A stretch of DNA of 64,000 nt from Anaerolineales bacterium (GTDB lineage: Bacteria > Chloroflexota > Anaerolineae > Anaerolineales > Villigracilaceae), in the NCBI GenBank assembly GCA_030680795.1, contig JAUXUL010000050.1:1-64000 (forward strand). Reading direction: 5' to 3'. The notes beneath the pieces were generated by a model that searched no databases, was not told the DNA's origin, and was given only the letters and a program-made list of their open reading frames with translations. Shown piece by piece: positions 60,926 to 64,000 of the stretch. The stretch's first letter is position 1, and each line of letters begins with the position of its first letter. The position numbers and the translations under genes were made by a program.

Positions 60926-61954
60926 ATGGCAAAGAAAACCGAAGCTCCTCTGGTGATCACGGATGTGATGGCGAAGTACATTGATGTGGTGCGGCTCTCG
61001 CGCAGTGCACATACAGCACGTGCGTATGAGAATGGGCTCAAGGTTTTCAAAGCATTACTGGTTGAAAAATGGCTGGACCCCCATTCCACCCCCATTGAAA
61101 AACTCACAGAGGACCTACTCTCTCCCTTTGCCATGTATCTCAAGGTCTTTGCGCCGGCCACCGAACATCTGTATTTGCAAGCCGTCAAAGGCTTTTATGA
61201 ATACTTGGACTCAGAGCGCTATGTCGAAGTCAACATTTCGCGCGTGCGCACGATCATACATCAGCGTGCGCGCCGCCCCGGTATTCGTCTTCCCCAATTC
61301 CCATCTGACGATATTGAACGCCTGCTGGCCTTTGTAAGCGATCCATCCAATTTGATCCAACCTGGGGAAAACGACAAGAAAGCCAACGAACGGTTACGCG
61401 CAATGCGAGATCGTGCCTTTTTGCTCGTTTTAGCGGATACAGGTTTGCGCGTCCACGAGGCCTGTAATTTACGGCGCGGCGACATTGATTGGAATGAAGG
61501 CCGTGCGCTGGTCATTGGCAAGGGTGATAAACAAGCCGTTATTCGATTTACAACTCATGCCATGAAAGCCATCAAGGATTATCTCTCACTGCGCGCTGCG
61601 TTGGATGGCGGCTCGGGAAAACAATTGGCAGCTCTGCCGCTCTTCGCCCGTCACGACAAAGGCGCAGGCCGCAAGATAAAGCCTATCACGCCGACCACAG
61701 GCCGCAACATCGTGACAGAGCGCGTGAAGCAGATCCTCGGCAAGGACGCAGTCGGCAAGATCACACCCCACTCGTTCCGTCATTACTTTGTGACAACAAT
61801 TTTACGCAGATCAGGAAATCTTAAGCTGGCACAGGAACTTGCACGTCATAGCAATATGCAAGTGACTCAACGATATGCTCATCTTAGTGATGATGAATTG
61901 GATAAAGGGTATTATGAAATTTTTGAAGAAAAAAGAAAACGAGCATCCAGCTAA
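60926..61954 (+). CDS. Xer-like tyrosine recombinase
   Basis: 342 residues from ATG 60926 (MAKKTEAPLVITDVM). N-terminal SAM-like core-binding domain (to about 125), then the catalytic domain with Arg175 (TGLRVHEACNLRRGD), Lys in VIGKGDKQ, His282 and Arg285 (TPHSFRHYF), His308 (ARHSNMQ) and nucleophile Tyr317 (TQRYAHLS). All catalytic residues are present. Longer than XerC/XerD (about 300), near the size of single recombinases XerS and XerH. An upstream in-frame extension from 60842 is part of the repeat and promoter. It sits at the end of two cassettes bounded by dif-like sites, on which it probably acts. Confidence 0.93.
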   Translation: MAKKTEAPLVITDVMAKYIDVVRLSRSAHTARAYENGLKVFKALLVEKWLDPHSTPIEKLTEDLLSPFAMYLKVFAPATEHLYLQAVKGFYEYLDSERYVEVNISRVRTIIHQRARRPGIRLPQFPSDDIERLLAFVSDPSNLIQPGENDKKANERLRAMRDRAFLLVLADTGLRVHEACNLRRGDIDWNEGRALVIGKGDKQAVIRFTTHAMKAIKDYLSLRAALDGGSGKQLAALPLFARHDKGAGRKIKPITPTTGRNIVTERVKQILGKDAVGKITPHSFRHYFVTTILRRSGNLKLAQELARHSNMQVTQRYAHLSDDELDKGYYEIFEEKRKRASS

Positions 61955-61957
61955 CAA

Positions 61958-62782
61958 CTATCCGACAATCCTCGCGCTTCTTTCTTCGACGTAAGCCTGA
62001 TACGCCTGCGCAAGCATTTTCGTCCATTTCCCCACCCTCCCCCGCCCCACTGACTTGTTATCAATGGAAACGATCGGCACCACACCCCGCGAACTGGATG
62101 TGAGAAACGCTTCATCGAATTTCTCGCGAACATATGGCGAACGATATTCAATGGACATCCCCTGCCCTCTTGCCAGACGCAGGATCACACGCCTTGTCAC
62201 ACCCAGTAAAATTCCGCGCTGCGCGGTGATGAGCGTTTTTCCTTTGATGGCATAAAAATTGGAGGTCATGCCTTCCAGGATCCTCCCGTTCGTCGTTAAT
62301 AAAACCTCAAACACATACTTATTCAACAACTTTCGCTGCGCAACGCTTTCAGAGATAAAGCCTGTATCCTTGATGCGCGGGTCATGTCTTGCAGTTTTGG
62401 AAGTGATCACATGCACACCGTTTCCATGGATCAATTCAGGCAATGGCATGAAGGGTTGAACGCCAACGAAAATTTCAGCATAGTCTTTGGTCAAAATTAA
62501 ACGTACCTGCGATTCGTGCGGCAGGTTTTCTTTTACGATTTGCGCCAGCCGCTCTCGTAAAGTTTTCTCATCCACAGCAGGGTGTAGTTTCAACTTCTTT
62601 GCTGGAACGTACAACCTGTCCAGGTGCGTCTGTAAACCAGTAACCCTCGTCCCATGCGCAAGGGTGCTGAAGGTGGTGTAAAAACCACGAGAAAGTTCGC
62701 GTGTCAATTCATCCAGGGTGGATGTGTTTGTTTTGATGGGGATGTTTCCATTTGACATGATTTGAAGCGCGGTGATGATCAT
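61958..62782 (-). CDS. Class IV (PLP) aminotransferase / 4-amino-4-deoxychorismate lyase-like
   Basis: 274 residues. Fold type IV PLP enzyme: GFYTTFSTLAHGTRVTGLQTHLDRL near residue 33, HDPRIKDTGFISE with the likely Schiff-base Lys, EVLLTTNGRILEGMTSNFYAI near 160, and GILLGVTRRVILRLA. Family members are branched-chain or D-amino acid aminotransferases and PabC lyases; the sequence does not clearly decide between them. A later start, ATG 62758 (MSNGNIPIKT), is possible. Its stop is just 3 bases from the recombinase stop (convergent), with no terminator between. Confidence 0.88.
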   Translation of the reverse strand: MIITALQIMSNGNIPIKTNTSTLDELTRELSRGFYTTFSTLAHGTRVTGLQTHLDRLYVPAKKLKLHPAVDEKTLRERLAQIVKENLPHESQVRLILTKDYAEIFVGVQPFMPLPELIHGNGVHVITSKTARHDPRIKDTGFISESVAQRKLLNKYVFEVLLTTNGRILEGMTSNFYAIKGKTLITAQRGILLGVTRRVILRLARGQGMSIEYRSPYVREKFDEAFLTSSSRGVVPIVSIDNKSVGRGRVGKWTKMLAQAYQAYVEERSARIVG

Positions 62783-62897
62783 GTCCCTATTATACTTTCG
62801 TGTCTAAACTTAAGATATCCCCTTACGCACTTTCACGCTTTTGGGGGATTTGTCGCCTCCAAAAAGCGTGACACACACCCTTTTAAATATTTTAGGG

Positions 62898-62926
62898 TTG
62901 TAATTTATACAAAAATCGTGCATAAT
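62898..62926 (+). promoter_or_regulatory. Probable promoter of the binding-protein gene
   Basis: TTGTAA (62898-62903), 17-base spacer, CATAAT (62921-62926). A TATATG-type repeat (about 62930-62955) follows at once and the leader is about 145 bases long with a free AAAGGAG at 62970. Confidence 0.5.
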
Positions 62927-63076
62927 GTTATATATGTATATGTATATGTATATGTAAACATATATAAGAAAGGAGATGCTAATAAGTAGTATGCAAATAT
63001 ATCCATGAGAAAAGTCAAATCTAGGATCGAAATCCAACCAGGGGACTATTTAAATATTAGCAAAAAGGAGATTAGA

Positions 63077-64000
63077 ATGATCACAAAAAAACATATATCC
63101 CTGTTGCTCAGTTTACTGATATTAGGCTCGCTGATTCTGGCCGCTTGCGCACCCGCAGAACAGCCCACCGCCCCTCCTCCCGAAGTAATAATTGAGACTG
63201 TTGAAGTTCAAGTTCCAGTTGAAATTGAACCATATCCGGAAGGTACAGAACTCAAGATCTTGCAATGGAGTCATTTTGTGCCGCAATATGATGTTTGGTT
63301 TGACCCCTTCGCAAAAAATTGGGGAGAGACCAACAATGTTGCTGTCACCGTCGATCACATCGCCCTGGGCGAATTATCTGCATCCCTGACAGCCGCAATT
63401 GATGCTGGCGCTGGCCCCAGCCTGGTGGAAATGGTCTTTGCGCCCCCGCAATTTATCGAGGGCCTGCATGATTTAACAGACCTTAACCTGCAAGCCCAGG
63501 AACTATTCGGGGAACAAGCAGAGACTAGCAAGATGAGTTCCTACCTGCCGGCAACTGGTATCTATTACGGCTTCAGCCCCGGTTGGGTGCCTGATCCTGC
63601 AAATTACGATAGGGCGATGTGGGCATCGGTTGGATATCCCACTGGTCCTTCCTCCTATGCAGATTTGCTCGATGGAGGCAAGAAAATCAAGGATCAACTG
63701 GGCATTCCATTGGGGTTGGGTATGTCGCCCGAACTTGACTCAAGATTGGCGATGCGAAACGTCATCTGGTCTTTTGGCGGCTCGGTCCAAGATGAAAACG
63801 AGTGCGTAGTCATCAATTCCCCGGAAACTCTCGAAGCTGTTCAATATGTCTCTGAGCTATATAAATCAGCAATGACTGAGGAAGTCTTTGCGTGGACACC
63901 CGCTTCGAACAACCAGGGCTTGATCGCCGGAGAACTCTCCTATATTCTCAATTCGATCTCTGCCTATCGCTCCTTGCAGGATATTGACGCTGCCGCGGCC
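63077..64000 (+). CDS. ABC transporter extracellular binding lipoprotein, family 1 (3' partial)
   Basis: 308 codons are visible without a stop. ATG 63077 follows AAAAAGGAG. Lipoprotein signal MITKKHISLLLSLLILGSLILAACA (Cys24), a PPPEV linker, then the family 1 solute-binding fold: LKILQWSHFVPQYDVWFDPFAKNWGE, GPSLVEMVFAPPQFIEGLHDLTD, and YYGFSPGWVPDPANYDRAMW. Such proteins bind sugars, polyols or similar solutes for an ABC importer whose permease genes would be expected just outside the window. Confidence 0.9.
   Translation, partial: MITKKHISLLLSLLILGSLILAACAPAEQPTAPPPEVIIETVEVQVPVEIEPYPEGTELKILQWSHFVPQYDVWFDPFAKNWGETNNVAVTVDHIALGELSASLTAAIDAGAGPSLVEMVFAPPQFIEGLHDLTDLNLQAQELFGEQAETSKMSSYLPATGIYYGFSPGWVPDPANYDRAMWASVGYPTGPSSYADLLDGGKKIKDQLGIPLGLGMSPELDSRLAMRNVIWSFGGSVQDENECVVINSPETLEAVQYVSELYKSAMTEEVFAWTPASNNQGLIAGELSYILNSISAYRSLQDIDAAAA

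Noticed and set aside
62927-62960. CRISPR-like repeats
   Set aside because: Simple TATATG tandem without spacers; no array of 25-40 bp repeats with unique spacers and no cas gene anywhere in the window.

Overview
The window looks like a contig from an uncultured Chloroflexota bacterium of the Anaerolineae type. This placement is inferred from gene content: separate gltX and glnS, a mreBCD-mrdA-minCDE-rodA block, trmFO, many lipoproteins and ABC binding proteins, no sign of an outer-membrane or LPS pathway, and many short interspersed repeats of the kind that encode ALSLSKG-like peptides. No rRNA gene is visible, so the placement is not proven. Most of the window is ordinary chromosomal backbone with TATAAT-type promoters and frequent TTG/GTG starts.

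Layout. 0-5.9 kb: the end of an HD-GYP signalling protein (+), then a minus-strand run of udk, cyclophilin, a VTT membrane protein and an M20 peptidase. 5.9-13.6 kb: the shape and division block mreB-mreC-mreD-mrdA-minC-minD-minE-rodA. 13.7-18.9 kb: gltX, converging rtcB and glnS, and a tRNA-Gln beside glnS. 19.0-19.4 kb: remnants of a tyrosine recombinase and an IS630-type transposase beside that tRNA. 19.4-28.9 kb (minus strand): a sensor kinase and response regulator, then livKGFHM and a C69 peptidase. Four apparent frameshifts fall in livK, the kinase and the regulator. 29.7-39.3 kb: glycerate kinase, LysE-type exporter, GH114 lipoprotein, secDF, M1 peptidase, P-loop protein, PPM phosphatase, rpmF-fabD. 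39.4-46.6 kb: SET protein, pseudokinase/PD40 fusion, hflX, glutaminyl-cyclase-like M28 protein, trmFO.

46.6-59.2 kb is accessory in character. Three tail fragments of a type I specificity gene (hsdS) alternate with a small hypothetical gene and a PIN-domain gene. After backbone genes (PC4/YdbC-like protein, parA, tRNA-Gly, prenyl synthase, SET protein, radical SAM protein) comes a type I restriction locus. There hsdM is fused to a single-TRD half specificity subunit, the TRD appears internally shortened, and a duplicated broken S tail follows. hsdR lies further downstream.

59.5-62.0 kb holds the most interesting structure. Two near-identical 663-667 bp units, each carrying a 75-residue CxxC/CxxC protein gene, sit upstream of a single Xer-like tyrosine recombinase. 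Unit junctions fall exactly at a 6-bp core (GTATTA) flanked by 11-bp arms in a dif-like 11-6-11 layout. Joining the outermost left arm to the arm beside the recombinase promoter rebuilds a near-palindromic site. I read this as a single-recombinase Xer/dif locus (compare XerS/difSL and XerH/difH) into whose dif site gene cassettes have been inserted. The recombinase promoter is close to consensus and predicts a nearly leaderless mRNA. The window closes with a class IV aminotransferase and the start of a sugar-type ABC binding lipoprotein.
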